A DNA stretch of 14,928 nucleotides, taken from positions 1 through 14,928 of the forward strand of contig JACMQD010000351.1 of assembly GCA_014377155.1 (NCBI GenBank), in the 5' to 3' direction. The stretch's first letter is position 1. Every line of letters begins with the position of its first letter. The DNA comes from Herminiimonas sp. GTDB taxonomy: Bacteria > Pseudomonadota > Gammaproteobacteria > Burkholderiales > Burkholderiaceae. Below the pieces are notes generated by a model. It saw nothing but the letters and a program-made list of their open reading frames with translations. It was not told the DNA's origin and made no database searches. The position numbers were made by a program, and so were the translations under genes. Shown here piece by piece: positions 13,828 to 14,928 of the stretch.

Positions 13828-14928
<1,101 letters not shown>

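Overview
This window is almost wholly one minus-strand ribosomal-protein supercluster. From right to left (the direction of transcription) it reads tuf (3' part), rpsJ, rplC, rplD, rplW, rplB, rpsS, rplV, rpsC, rplP, rpmC, rpsQ (S10 operon); rplN, rplX, rplE, rpsN, rpsH, rplF, rplR, rpsE, rpmD, rplO, secY (spc operon); infA, rpmJ, rpsM, rpsK, rpsD, rpoA (5' part; alpha operon). That is 29 genes, 27 of them complete, with no plus-strand gene. The long plus-strand open frames are antisense shadows of these genes. No stretch over 300 bases lacks a gene, and I see no RNA gene, mobile element, CRISPR array or phage gene.

The organism is most likely a betaproteobacterium of the order Burkholderiales, perhaps Oxalobacteraceae-like (family level uncertain). 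The reasons are the S10 core and other protein sequences, infA lying between secY and rpmJ, an Ala/Pro/Arg-rich C-terminal tail on S3, C-minus forms of S4 and S14, and tuf directly in front of rpsJ. This is recognition by eye, not a database result.

Spacing falls into two classes. From rplC to rpsQ and from rplN to infA the genes are packed with gaps from -4 to 27 nt, and stop codons often overlap the next Shine-Dalgarno or start codon (TAATG at rpmC/rpsQ and rplW/rplB, ATGA at rplD/rplW), which suggests translational coupling. The longer gaps are tuf-rpsJ (119 nt), rpsJ-rplC (179), rplN-rpsQ (211), infA-rpmJ (84), rpsM-rpsK (57), rpsK-rpsD (162) and rpsD-rpoA (147). Each of these holds at least one strong inverted repeat, terminator-like hairpin or promoter-like sequence.

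The gene content is housekeeping, so the most interesting material is regulatory and lies in those gaps. The items are: two boxA-like CGCTCTTT sequences flanking a 10-bp hairpin just before rpsJ, which encodes NusE/S10, a boxA-binding protein; a bipartite palindrome overlapping a TATAAT promoter before rplC; a classical terminator plus a 5-codon micro-ORF between rpsK and rpsD; and an S10 with an N-terminal extension of about 19 residues containing an in-frame repeat. I do not see a new multi-gene system here.
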